DNA of 64,000 nucleotides from Paenibacillus sp. FSL H7-0326 (GCF_001955535.1 NZ_MPVN01000005.1:248001-312000); one strand, 5' to 3'; counted from the first letter of the stretch, positions 7,893 through 16,358 are shown. A program made the numbers and translations. The notes: generated from the letters alone by a model not told the origin.

Positions 7893-10202
7893 TTACATGT
7901 CCTTTGCCACGATCAGTAGATCAATATGCCGTGCATTACGTACCAGATGATGGGCAACGCCTCTTCTCCTGCTTGATCCCATTAATCGATAGCGATGCCT
8001 GGACTGGCCTGCAATGATCTGTGTGGCCTTATCCTGGTTTGCCAATTGAATCAGCAGCTCCGGCACCTCACTTTGATCATCTGCCTGAACGATACGGAAG
8101 ACTCCTCCAAGCCGCTCTGTCATCAATTTCAACTGTTCCAGCCTATGCTCATACTCCTTATGCAAGGAGGTATCCCGATCCGTAACTTGTACATGATTCA
8201 CGTACCAGACCGCTTTGAGCCTGTGCGCAATTCGAAACCCTCGCCTGATGAGACGAGCTGCCTCTTCGTGTGCATCTACACAGACATGAATTACCTCTTC
8301 CCTGCGCCATGGACCGCGGAGTGAATGGTTTCGCTCCCAGGCTTCCAGTCGTTCATCCACATCATCTGCCAGCTCTCGAAGTGCAAGCTCTCTCAGCGCA
8401 ATCAGATTGGCCTCTTTGAAAAAATGCTGCAAAGCCTGATCGACCTTTTCCAGAGCATAAATCTTACCCTCACGCATCCGCTTTCTCAGTGCCCTTGGCG
8501 CGACATCGACAATCTGTACCTCGTCGGCGAGGTGTAGGATGGAATCCGGCACTGTCTCTCTTACTTTAACCCCAGTGATATGCTCTACCGTATCATTCAA
8601 ACTCTCTAGATGCTGAACATTCATGGTTGAGATGACAGAAATGCCAGCCTCAAGAATTTCAAGGACATCCTCATACCTCTTTCTCAACCGGCTGCCCGGG
8701 ACATTGGTATGAGCAAGCTCATCCACAAGTACCACATCCGGTGCTTCCCGTAGTATCGCTTCTGTATCCATCTCCGTCAGCTCGGTCCCCCGATAAGCAA
8801 TTCTCTTCCGTTCGATGAACGGAAGCTGACCTGTCTGTGCCTCTGTCTCCTGGCGTCCATGTGTTTCAAGCAGACCGATCCGGACATCGAGACCGCTGTG
8901 CCGAAGCTCATTACCTTCCCGCAGCATGGTGTACGTCTTGCCTACACCCGGAGCAGCCCCAATGTATACTTTGAAGTGTCCTCTGATGCTGTTATTATGC
9001 CGTTCCTTTATCTCTACCAGGGAGGAGCTCCCGGCAGTATTCAAGGATTTCGTAGGCAGAATCCGCTCCCCATCATGATCAGCCCGGTCCGCGACCAGAA
9101 ACAAATCCACATGACGGATCTTGCGAAGCACCTCCTTAACAACGGACCCCTGCCGCAGCTCCTGAAGGAAGCTCTGCTTAGAATGACCCATGACGATGCG
9201 TGTCACTCCATTTCTTAAGGCGTAGTCAACGAGCTGATCCGGCAGCATTCGTCTTGAGCGAAGCGGCAGCTCTTCGAATTTGGCCCCAACTTTATCAGCA
9301 AGCTGAATCATCGCTTTGCGAAATGCCTCCTCCTCTTTGGTCCGTTTCCGGTCAGGGTCTACAAACGTAACAATTCGCAGATCCCCATTCAGCCTTCTTG
9401 CAATTTGCTGTCCTCTACGGATATAGATGGAGCCGTTAAAGTGATACTGGACCGATACAAGGATCCGTTCTCCCGTGCGGGAAGGCCCTGTATATCCCTG
9501 TTCTTCTCGCAGCTTGATCAAGGATTCGCCAACGCCTTCTGCCACCAGCCGCAGGGCAAGCTCACGCAGGACCGAGAGATTCCCCTCCTTCACGACGGAG
9601 GAGTGCTGATCAACCCGGAGTTTGTGCTGCTCCACCCTGCTGAGCAGCTTCTCTGGCGTTACATCTACCAGTCTTACTTCATCCGCCATCTCCAGTACAT
9701 GACCAGGCAGAACCTCCGCCGCTTTGATTCCTGTCAGCTGACTGGCTGTATGCTGAACCCCTTCCAGCTCATAGACATTCACGGTCGTGACCACACTGAT
9801 CCCATGCTCAAGGAGCCGCTCTACTTCCTCAAGCCGTGTTCTTGCAGCTGCATCTGGACGATTACGGTGGGCAAGCTCATCGACCAAGACCCATTCTGGA
9901 CGACAGCAGAGGATGGCTTCCACGTCCAGATCCTCTGTCTCTGTCCCGCCTCGGCTCCAGATGATGCCAGGAACCCGGTCCAGACCGTTCATGAGCTGGG
10001 ATGTCTCAACCCGGTCGGAAGCCGTCATGGACCCGATCACAACATGGACTCCCTGCTCACTTAACGATCGTCCCTCCAGCAGCATATGGTACGTCTTGCC
10101 TGTACCACTGGCCGCACCAATCAGGATATGCAGCCTGCCTCGGCCCTGCTTCTGAATAGCTGCCAATATTTCTTCCGGTGTTTTTCTCCGATAGGTATCG
10201 AT
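7893..10202 (-). CDS. KdpD-like protein: two tandem KdpD sensor modules plus USP domains, no histidine kinase
   Basis: Last gene of the kdp operon, predicted cytoplasmic. Numbering below starts at the TTG at 10166. Two homologous modules follow one another: residues 1-360 and 395-757. Each has a KdpD N-terminal domain with a Walker A motif (GAASGTGKT 17-25; GAAPGVGKT 403-411) and a VLVDELAH motif, then a universal-stress-protein-like domain. There are no membrane helices, H-box or ATPase domain of a kinase, and no kdpE nearby. The first copy is more diverged (DELAHRNRPD against DELAHTNVPGS). The reading frame extends 12 codons above the TTG, adding DTYRRKTPEEI, which matches KdpD N-termini. 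The only codon well placed behind AGGAGGGG is ATC at 10202-10200. A start at TTG 10166 is the conservative alternative. Confidence 0.85.
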   Translation of the reverse strand: MDTYRRKTPEEILAAIQKQGRGRLHILIGAASGTGKTYHMLLEGRSLSEQGVHVVIGSMTASDRVETSQLMNGLDRVPGIIWSRGGTETEDLDVEAILCCRPEWVLVDELAHRNRPDAAARTRLEEVERLLEHGISVVTTVNVYELEGVQHTASQLTGIKAAEVLPGHVLEMADEVRLVDVTPEKLLSRVEQHKLRVDQHSSVVKEGNLSVLRELALRLVAEGVGESLIKLREEQGYTGPSRTGERILVSVQYHFNGSIYIRRGQQIARRLNGDLRIVTFVDPDRKRTKEEEAFRKAMIQLADKVGAKFEELPLRSRRMLPDQLVDYALRNGVTRIVMGHSKQSFLQELRQGSVVKEVLRKIRHVDLFLVADRADHDGERILPTKSLNTAGSSSLVEIKERHNNSIRGHFKVYIGAAPGVGKTYTMLREGNELRHSGLDVRIGLLETHGRQETEAQTGQLPFIERKRIAYRGTELTEMDTEAILREAPDVVLVDELAHTNVPGSRLRKRYEDVLEILEAGISVISTMNVQHLESLNDTVEHITGVKVRETVPDSILHLADEVQIVDVAPRALRKRMREGKIYALEKVDQALQHFFKEANLIALRELALRELADDVDERLEAWERNHSLRGPWRREEVIHVCVDAHEEAARLIRRGFRIAHRLKAVWYVNHVQVTDRDTSLHKEYEHRLEQLKLMTERLGGVFRIVQADDQSEVPELLIQLANQDKATQIIAGQSRHRYRLMGSSRRRGVAHHLVRNARHIDLLIVAKDM

Positions 10203-10223
10203 TCAGCTCCCCTCCTGCTGCCT

Positions 10224-10799
10224 TTACTGATTAGAAAGCTTCGATTGAAGCTCAAGATTAAGCTCTAGGACACTCACGACAGGCTCTCCCAGGAAGCCGA
10301 ATTGTCTGTCCTTGGTATGCTTGTCGACCATTTGCATAAGCTCTTCCTCAGAGATGCCGGTTTCAGCCTGGATACGTGGAATTTGTACTCTTGCCGCCTC
10401 AGGACTAATATGCGGATCAAGCCCCGAGCCTGAATTCGTGATAAGATCTGCGGGCAGCTGGCTTATGGGCACTTCGGGGTTCTCCTTCTGCCACTCTTGT
10501 AGGGAGGCTTCCATACGAGCAATCAAATCGGGATTTGAAGGAGCATAGTTGGCCGAGCCCGAGCCTGCTGCATTATACTCGATGCTGGATACTCTTCCAT
10601 GAAAATACCCCGGCTCTGTAAACTGCTGCCCAATCAGCTCTGAACCGATCGGCTCTTCCTGCTCATTGTAGATCAGACTGCCATTCGCCTGATGCGGCAT
10701 GGTAGATTGTGCGATGCCGGTGACCAGCAGATTGTAGCCCAGTCCAAGCAGCAGCATCAGCGCAAGGCTCACTCTCAGTGATATCATCCATACTTGCAT
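10224..10799 (-). CDS. kdpC: Potassium-transporting ATPase subunit KdpC
   Basis: A 191-residue accessory subunit of the KdpFABC potassium pump. It has one N-terminal membrane helix (residues 7-28) followed by an extracytoplasmic domain. Family signatures include GSELIGQ-F, the YNAAGSGSANYAPSNP region, ITNSGSGLDPHIS-EAA--Q and the C-terminal LGEPVVSVLELNL. It stabilises the KdpA/KdpB complex. GGAGGA precedes the ATG. It lies 15 bases after kdpB and 21 bases before the KdpD-like gene, in the expected operon order. Confidence 0.95.
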   Translation of the reverse strand: MQVWMISLRVSLALMLLLGLGYNLLVTGIAQSTMPHQANGSLIYNEQEEPIGSELIGQQFTEPGYFHGRVSSIEYNAAGSGSANYAPSNPDLIARMEASLQEWQKENPEVPISQLPADLITNSGSGLDPHISPEAARVQIPRIQAETGISEEELMQMVDKHTKDRQFGFLGEPVVSVLELNLELQSKLSNQ

Positions 10800-10814
10800 A
10801 TCTGTATCTTCCTC

Positions 10815-12839
10815 CTATACCCAAATGTGTACAATCAAGTCAATTATTTTGATACCGATAAACGGAGCAATGACACCGCCGACACCATAGATCAGCAAAT
10901 TCTGGCGAAGCAGGCCTGCCGTGCTCATTGGTTTATACCGAATCCCCCTCATCGCCAGCGGAATCAGCAGCGGAATAATAATCGCATTAAAGATAAGCGC
11001 AGACAGGATGGCAGATGATGGTGAGCCCAGCTTCATGATGTTAAGTGCTTCAAGCTGAGGAATAGCCAGCATGAACATCGCCGGAATAATGGCAAAATAC
11101 TTGGCGATATCATTGGCGATACTGAACGTCGTCAGCGCTCCGCGTGTCATCAGCAGCTGCTTCCCGATCGCGACCACCTCAATAATCTTGGAGGGATCAG
11201 AATCAAGATCGACCATATTGGCCGCCTCCTTGGCAGCAACCGTACCACTGTTCATCGCAATCCCTACATCCGCTTGGGCCAATGCCGGTGCGTCATTCGT
11301 CCCGTCTCCCGTCATCGCTACGAGCTTGCCTTCCGCCTGCTCTCGTCGAATCACCGCGATCTTATCCTCTGGGGTACTTTCCGCAATGTAATCATCCACT
11401 CCGGCCTCTCTGGCGATGGTTGCTGCGGTCAGCGGATTGTCCCCTGTACACATGATGGTCTTGATCCCCATCTCACGCATCTGATCAAAGCGCTCTTTCA
11501 TCCCTGGCTTGACCGTATCCTTCAGATAGATCAGTCCGTAAATTTTACTGTCAACTGCAACTGCGAGCGGGGTCCCCCCGGCCGTTGCAATGGCATCACT
11601 GTTCGTATCCAGGTTAGAGGGGATGCTCCCCCCTTGCTCCTTCACCCATTTTTTAATGGAATCCACTGCGCCCTTTCGTACCCGTCTTCCATCAGGAAGA
11701 TCCAGCCCGCTCATTCTTGTCTCGGCTCTAAAAGGTACAAACTCCCCTTTAGCCGCATGTTCATCCATCGTGATCGACATCTTCTTCATGAGCTCCAGCA
11801 CCGATCGCCCTTCCGGTGTCTCATCTTTCACTGAGCTGACGGCCGACCAGTACACAAGGGATTGCTGCGTCTCATCTCCAACCGGTACAAACTCACTTGC
11901 CATTCGGTTACCATAAGTGATCGTACCCGTCTTATCCAATATAATGGTGCTCACATCCCCTGAAGCTTCCACGGCCTTACCAGACATCGCCAGCACATTA
12001 AACTGAGTAACCCGATCCATGCCTGCAATCCCGATAGCAGACAGCAGACCGCCGATGGTTGTCGGAATCAGACAGACCAGCAGAGCGATAAGGATTGGAA
12101 TTTCCAGCTGGATTCCCAGATAATCCGCATAAATCGGAAGTGTAACAACAACGAGCAGGAAGATAATCGTAAGACTCATCAGCACGGTGTTTAGCGCAAT
12201 CTCATTCGGTGTCTTCTGTCGCTTGGCACCTTCCACCAGGGAGATCATCCGGTCAAGGAACGACTCTCCCGGATCACTCGTAATCCGGACCTTAATCTGG
12301 TCACTGACAACTCTTGTTCCGCCCGTCACCGAGCTGAAATCCCCGCCAGCCTCCTTAATGACGGGTGCCGATTCTCCCGTAATTGCTGATTCATCGACGG
12401 AAGCCAGCCCTTCAATCACTTCGCCATCACCCGGTATCAGCTCGCCTTCTCTCACAAACACGACATCGCCTTTACGGAGCTCTGAAGAGGATACCACCTT
12501 GATATGATCGCCAGCCACCTTGTTTGCCTTAATGTCCTGCTTAGTCTGCTTCAGGCTGTCGGCCTGTGCTTTCCCCCGCCCTTCAGCAAGCGCCTCGGCA
12601 AAATTAGCGAACCAGACCGTGATCAGCAGGATCACCGTGACGGTTAGATTAAATCCCCGTGAGCCTTCCGTACCGAGCAGATCCGGCAACAGGGTCAACA
12701 GTAACGAGATCACCATACCCACTTCGACGACGAACATGATCGGATTTTGCAGCATCACCTTCGGATTCAATTTATAGACAGCTTCAAGCATCGCTCTCTG
12801 CACGAGCTTCTTGTTCAGCATTGATTTCTTTTGTCCCAT
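10815..12839 (-). CDS. kdpB: Potassium-transporting P-type ATPase subunit KdpB
   Basis: A 674-residue P-type ATPase that powers high-affinity potassium uptake. D302 in DKTGTITYG is the phosphorylated aspartate. The TGES motif ends at S157, which corresponds to the inhibitory serine (S162) of E. coli KdpB. The hinge and nucleotide-binding motifs MCTGDNPLTA and MTGDGTNDAPALAQADVG are present. The ATG at 12839 was chosen because GGAGG lies upstream of it; an ATG six codons earlier has no ribosome binding site. It is complete and of typical family length. Confidence 0.95.
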   Translation of the reverse strand: MGQKKSMLNKKLVQRAMLEAVYKLNPKVMLQNPIMFVVEVGMVISLLLTLLPDLLGTEGSRGFNLTVTVILLITVWFANFAEALAEGRGKAQADSLKQTKQDIKANKVAGDHIKVVSSSELRKGDVVFVREGELIPGDGEVIEGLASVDESAITGESAPVIKEAGGDFSSVTGGTRVVSDQIKVRITSDPGESFLDRMISLVEGAKRQKTPNEIALNTVLMSLTIIFLLVVVTLPIYADYLGIQLEIPILIALLVCLIPTTIGGLLSAIGIAGMDRVTQFNVLAMSGKAVEASGDVSTIILDKTGTITYGNRMASEFVPVGDETQQSLVYWSAVSSVKDETPEGRSVLELMKKMSITMDEHAAKGEFVPFRAETRMSGLDLPDGRRVRKGAVDSIKKWVKEQGGSIPSNLDTNSDAIATAGGTPLAVAVDSKIYGLIYLKDTVKPGMKERFDQMREMGIKTIMCTGDNPLTAATIAREAGVDDYIAESTPEDKIAVIRREQAEGKLVAMTGDGTNDAPALAQADVGIAMNSGTVAAKEAANMVDLDSDPSKIIEVVAIGKQLLMTRGALTTFSIANDIAKYFAIIPAMFMLAIPQLEALNIMKLGSPSSAILSALIFNAIIIPLLIPLAMRGIRYKPMSTAGLLRQNLLIYGVGGVIAPFIGIKIIDLIVHIWV

Positions 12840-12899
12840 TGACGAACGTTCCTCCATTCAAATAAGAGCTTTAACTTTTATAAGAAAATCATTCCTGCA

Positions 12900-14570
12900 C
12901 TATCTGCTCAGCGTCAAATGCTCTGCAATCGGCCCAAGCACCATCGCTGGGAGATAAGTTAGTGCCCCTACAATCAGTACCGTACCAACAAAGACCGCGG
13001 CAAACAAATAGGTGTCCGTTCTAAATGTACCTGAGGTCACCGGGATGCTCTTCTTTACAGCCAGTGATCCTGCAACCGCCAGCAGGAGCACAATGGAGAG
13101 ATATCTGCCCAAGTACATGACAATTCCGGTAGAAATGTTCCAGAACGGTGTAGCATCTCCCAAGCCTTCAAATCCGGAGCCATTATTGGCGGCTGATGAA
13201 GTGTACTCATACAGCACCTGTGACAGACCATGGTATCCGGGATTCGATATCGTGTCCGCATTGGTGAACAGCGCCAGCGCTGTAGGAGCCAGAATGAGCA
13301 GCGGCTGAATCAGCAGGCTGATCGCAATCAGCTTGATCTCTTTGCCCTCCAGCTTCTTGCCGAGAAATTCAGGGGTGCGTCCCACCATAAGACCGGATAA
13401 AAAGACAGCAATGAGTGCGTACATGAGCACGTTCAGGAAGCCGGCTCCCATACCGCCGAACACCGTGTTCAGCATCATATTAGCCAAAGTGACCAGTCCG
13501 CCAAGCGGTGTCAGTGTATCATGCATCGTGTTGACTGCTCCTGTCTCGGAGGCGGTCGTTACGACCGAATAGAGAGAAGACAAGGCCACACCGAAGCGGG
13601 CTTCTTTCCCCTCCATGCTGCCGCCTTCCTGCTGAACCCCCACAGCCTCAATCGCAGGATTACCGTTCGCTTCAGCACCGAGTGATACCCCCATCAGCAC
13701 GAGAAACATAATTGCCATGGAGACGAACAGGACACGTCCCTGCTTCTTGTTCCCCACCATTTTGCCATAAGCGAAGGGCAGGGACACCGGGAACAGAAGC
13801 ATCAGCACCATCTGCAGCAGGTTCGTAAATCCATTAGGATTTTCAAACGGATGAGCCGAGTTTACTCCGAAAAATCCACCGCCGTTATTCCCCACCTGTT
13901 TAATGGACAGGAAAGAGCCTACCGGACCTCTCACAATTTCCTGGACTGCACCCTCCAGCGTCGTTACTGCTGCTGTTGCTTTTAACGTCTGTGGAACGCC
14001 CGCCGCAACGAACAGAATAGCTGATACAAAAGCAACCGGAAGCAATACCCTTGTTATACTTCGAACGACATCCACGAAGAAGTTACCGAGCGGCTTACCC
14101 GTAAGTCCTCTAATAAATGCGATCGCGACCGCAAAAGCCGAAGCCGGTGCAGTGAACATCATGAACACAATGGCGATCATCTGTGATAAATAGCTGAGAC
14201 CGGATTCTCCGCTGTAATGCTGCAGATTCGTATTGGTCATGAAGCTGATCGCCGTATTAAAAGCAAGCGTAGGCTCCATACCCGCAACACCGCTCGGGTT
14301 CAGCGGCAGATGAGCCTGTATCCGAAAGATCAGATAGACGAGTACGATCATGACCGTATTACTGATGACAAAGGAAGCTGCGTACTGCTTCCAGGTTTGA
14401 TTCGTCTCCTTGATGCCGCTGACAGCATAGAGGGGTCTCTCTATCCATCTGAACCACGGATCGATCCGGGTTGGTTCATAACGAAATGCACTTGCAATAT
14501 ATAGACCTGCAGGACGAGCCAGCAGGAGCACGACCGCTAGGGTCACACAGACGGAAATAACGGTTAACAT
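12900..14570 (-). CDS. kdpA: Potassium-transporting ATPase subunit KdpA
   Basis: A 556-residue polytopic membrane protein with about ten helices, homologous to the SKT potassium channels. It carries the selectivity filter and the intersubunit tunnel of the Kdp pump. Selectivity-filter segments are recognisable as NTNLQHYSGESG, GNNGGGFFGVNSAHPFENP, TGAVNTMHDTLTPLGG and ANNGSGFEGLG. The start ATG follows GGAGG at a somewhat long distance. It is complete and sits between kdpF and kdpB. Confidence 0.95.
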   Translation of the reverse strand: MLTVISVCVTLAVVLLLARPAGLYIASAFRYEPTRIDPWFRWIERPLYAVSGIKETNQTWKQYAASFVISNTVMIVLVYLIFRIQAHLPLNPSGVAGMEPTLAFNTAISFMTNTNLQHYSGESGLSYLSQMIAIVFMMFTAPASAFAVAIAFIRGLTGKPLGNFFVDVVRSITRVLLPVAFVSAILFVAAGVPQTLKATAAVTTLEGAVQEIVRGPVGSFLSIKQVGNNGGGFFGVNSAHPFENPNGFTNLLQMVLMLLFPVSLPFAYGKMVGNKKQGRVLFVSMAIMFLVLMGVSLGAEANGNPAIEAVGVQQEGGSMEGKEARFGVALSSLYSVVTTASETGAVNTMHDTLTPLGGLVTLANMMLNTVFGGMGAGFLNVLMYALIAVFLSGLMVGRTPEFLGKKLEGKEIKLIAISLLIQPLLILAPTALALFTNADTISNPGYHGLSQVLYEYTSSAANNGSGFEGLGDATPFWNISTGIVMYLGRYLSIVLLLAVAGSLAVKKSIPVTSGTFRTDTYLFAAVFVGTVLIVGALTYLPAMVLGPIAEHLTLSR

Positions 14571-14639
14571 ATCGACTTATCAGCCTCCTGGTAGTTATCA
14601 TTAACTCATTGTTAGTCGAATTAATTTCTTAATTCGGTT

Positions 14640-14720
14640 TCAAAATTTCTCTGGGTTAAGCAGTGCGTAGACCAAATAAATGAATACAGCAGCTGCAATA
14701 GCGAGCAGCACCCACATCAT
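14640..14720 (-). CDS. kdpF: Potassium-transporting ATPase small subunit KdpF
   Basis: A 26-residue single-helix peptide. It reads MMWVLLAIAAAVF and continues IYLVYALLNPEKF. The closing YALLNPEKF is the conserved KdpF ending, and KdpF stabilises the Kdp complex in the membrane. Its ATG overlaps the stop codon of the upstream small gene (ATGA), so translation is probably coupled. GGGAG lies eight bases upstream. Two adjacent ATG codons mean it could be 25 residues. Confidence 0.92.
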   Translation of the reverse strand: MMWVLLAIAAAVFIYLVYALLNPEKF

Positions 14721-14824
14721 TTTTGTTCGCTCCCTTCCGAAGTGATTTTGTCTGAGCCTTTGATAACTCCGATTGAAATAAGCGTCAACAAGCTGATCAA
14801 TACAATCATGATAAAATCCAGCAT
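14717..14824 (-). CDS. 35-residue membrane peptide upstream of kdpF
   Basis: Begins MLDFIMIVLISLLTLISIG, then VIKGSDKITSEGSEQK. One predicted membrane helix (residues 3-21) is followed by a short charged tail. GGGAGGTGC lies upstream of the ATG at good spacing, and the stop overlaps the kdpF start. A longer upstream frame exists but lacks a ribosome binding site and overlaps orf131. Small ORFs of the form helix-G-V/F-x-x-G-S/C-D-x-I/L occur before kdpF in other bacteria as far as I recall; none has a function I can name. It is probably an accessory of the Kdp complex, by position only. Confidence 0.7.
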   Translation of the reverse strand: MLDFIMIVLISLLTLISIGVIKGSDKITSEGSEQK

Positions 14825-14849
14825 TTGCTTAGCACCTCCCGATTCCGGT

Positions 14850-15245
14850 TTATAGTAAGAAAGAGCAGTCGCTGCCGCGGCTGTAGATGACATGTGTCGC
14901 ACCAAGCCCCCTGTAGATGAGCCGCGGCTTGCTTCTCTCTGAAATGACATAGATTGGCTTACAAGTCCATAAACGGCAGATTTGAATATACTTGCAGCAC
15001 ACCGGCAGACTTTCCTCGAACAGAAATACTTGACCTACGTGAAAATCAGGCGGCTCAGGTGCTTGTTCGGAGAAATCCACTTGAATGACCGGCTCCGTAT
15101 AGAGCCTTTCCATTTCTTTACGCTCTTGCGCAGAGCCGACCAAAATGGCAAACGGTAAATCTCTCATGCTCAGAGTCTTTATAAACGATCTGCCCGGCTT
15201 GCTCCCAGCTGATACGATGATGACGTCGTCGTCTTCAACGGACAT
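14850..15245 (-). CDS. Orf131, RCK_N/TrkA-N-like protein, first gene of the kdp operon
   Basis: A 131-residue protein whose ATG follows GGAGGGG, directly after the riboswitch terminator. I do not recognise a named family. The pattern is Rossmann-like. VIIVSAGSKPGRSF (9-22) resembles a first strand and turn. FAILVGSAQERKEME (33-47) resembles the second strand. YIQICRLWTCKPIYVISERSK followed by LGATHVIY resembles the end of RCK_N domains, which bind NAD(H) or nucleotides in potassium channels. The classical GxGxxG is not intact. Its position suggests a regulatory subunit for the Kdp system. RCK relation is inference; existence of the gene is well supported. Confidence 0.7.
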   Translation of the reverse strand: MSVEDDDVIIVSAGSKPGRSFIKTLSMRDLPFAILVGSAQERKEMERLYTEPVIQVDFSEQAPEPPDFHVGQVFLFEESLPVCCKYIQICRLWTCKPIYVISERSKPRLIYRGLGATHVIYSRGSDCSFLL

Positions 15246-15285
15246 CTGTTCATTCCCCTCCTGTTTCTCCCTTCCATCCGGCCAT

Positions 15286-15332
15286 AAAAAAGAAGCTGGG
15301 CAAGAGAAATCTCTCCCGCACAGCTTCTTATT
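15286..15332 (-). terminator. Intrinsic terminator of the c-di-AMP riboswitch
   Basis: On the minus strand an AAGAAGCTG-GCGGGAGAG / CTCTTGCC-CAGCTTCTT stem is followed by TTTTTT. It lies between the riboswitch aptamer and the first kdp-operon gene, about 40 bases before the orf131 start. This is the layout expected for transcription attenuation. Confidence 0.9.
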
Positions 15333-15384
15333 CAGGCAGGCGGGAACAAGCCGCTGCCTATTAAGAGCTCGGATCTAAGAAAGT

Positions 15385-15545
15385 CTCTCTGGATACGCTG
15401 ACGAGGTTAGCTGTCGGATTCGGGCGTGAGAGTCGCCCTACCTGTACGAAGCACAAATTTTATGCTCTTTAGGATTCACCCCAAGAAGCCTTATAACAGG
15501 CCTCAATGGTTCCCCCGCTCCTTTTAAGGATTAAGCGGTATGAAA
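15385..15545 (-). ncRNA. ydaO-yuaA (c-di-AMP) riboswitch
   Basis: The minus strand contains the hallmark conserved blocks of this class in order: CCGCTTAATCC, AGCGGGGGAACCATTGAGG, GGGGTGAATCC, GTAGGGCGACTCTCACGCC, CGAATCCGACAGCTAACC, and TCGTCAGCGTATCC. The class binds cyclic di-AMP and turns genes off when the nucleotide is abundant, that is when potassium is plentiful. It is placed downstream of a promoter and upstream of a terminator and the kdp operon. The exact outer limits are approximate. Confidence 0.93.
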
Positions 15546-15574
15546 TTGTATGGCGCAAAGCTTTTATGCCATGA

Positions 15575-15603
15575 ATCATAATCCTGACCCGATGCGCTGT
15601 AAA
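15575..15603 (-). promoter_or_regulatory. Sigma-A promoter of the kdp operon
   Basis: On the minus strand TTTACA (15603-15598), a 17-base spacer and TATGAT (15580-15575). Each box matches consensus at five of six positions. Transcription would start near 15568, about 20 bases before the riboswitch. Confidence 0.7.
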
Positions 15604-15839
15604 GAAAGTCCGGTCCTCATATATGACGAATTTCAATTCATTGGTCCTACAGAGAGGATTGATACCTCCATTATTCTCTTCGTTACTCTCTCTAACTCCA
15701 TTTTACTTGCTTTTTGCGCAAGAAGCTGACAACGATAGATAAAGGTTCAATAGGTCGAGATTAGCCATGAATTAACCGCTTACTTTCATCCATTTCGTCC
15801 GATTTGCTGAAAAACCGGCTTTTTTAGAACAAGACTCAT

Positions 15840-15869
15840 TTTACTCGTCTGTGGCTTCTGCTATATGAT
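15840..15869 (+). promoter_or_regulatory. Candidate promoter for orf150
   Basis: TTTACT (15840-15845), an 18-base spacer and TATGAT (15864-15869), 36 bases before the orf150 start. It is divergent from the kdp promoter; about 235 bases between the two promoters show no gene. Confidence 0.5.
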
Positions 15870-15905
15870 GATCAACATAATAACGAGGTGATTAATGGAG
15901 GATGA

Positions 15906-16358
15906 ATGCTTGTGGCACTCGCCTATATGGGAAACAATTCAGTACCTGCTTACCCGACGGATGCGATCAGCTCGATGGAAATCATACGCTATGATCCACG
16001 CCGTCTTCCTTATTTGACAGAGGAGAAACATCATTACTGCGGATTATTTAAAATAACCTGCGGGTCGGCACACGGTTTTGCCGAATTTGAGCTGCCACAG
16101 GAGAGTGCTCCGGGGGATCTGATCCCATGGATCTCTGTGTTTGCCGTCCTGAAGGAGCTGACCGTGGAGCAGGCCAAGCTCTGTGTTGCAGATCATGAGC
16201 AGGAATGGGGAATGGAACGGGCACGAATAGCCGAGGAAGCACTCGCAGATCTGCAAATGATACAGGAAGCGGACGAAGAACTGCAACCTGTCATAAGCTC
16301 CAGACTGCTCGTTCGTTCTTTTTTGATGGAGTATGGGCTGACGTATTATTCCTTCTAA
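15906..16358 (+). CDS. Hypothetical protein, 150 residues, divergent from kdp
   Basis: I do not recognise the family. The ATG follows TGGAGG at good spacing and a promoter is visible, so the gene is probably real. The protein is soluble and acidic, with no signal peptide or membrane helix. Residues 25-75 look beta-rich, including HYCGLFKITCGSAHGFAEFE. Residues 75-135 are helical and charged. It may be regulated with, or opposite to, the kdp operon because of the shared intergenic region, but nothing in the sequence proves this. Confidence 0.65.
   Translation: MLVALAYMGNNSVPAYPTDAISSMEIIRYDPRRLPYLTEEKHHYCGLFKITCGSAHGFAEFELPQESAPGDLIPWISVFAVLKELTVEQAKLCVADHEQEWGMERARIAEEALADLQMIQEADEELQPVISSRLLVRSFLMEYGLTYYSF

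Noticed and set aside
14717..14950. A longer 77-codon version of the small membrane peptide
   Set aside because: Its first 42 codons overlap orf131, look non-protein-like and lack a ribosome binding site. The internal ATG at 14824 has a strong one.
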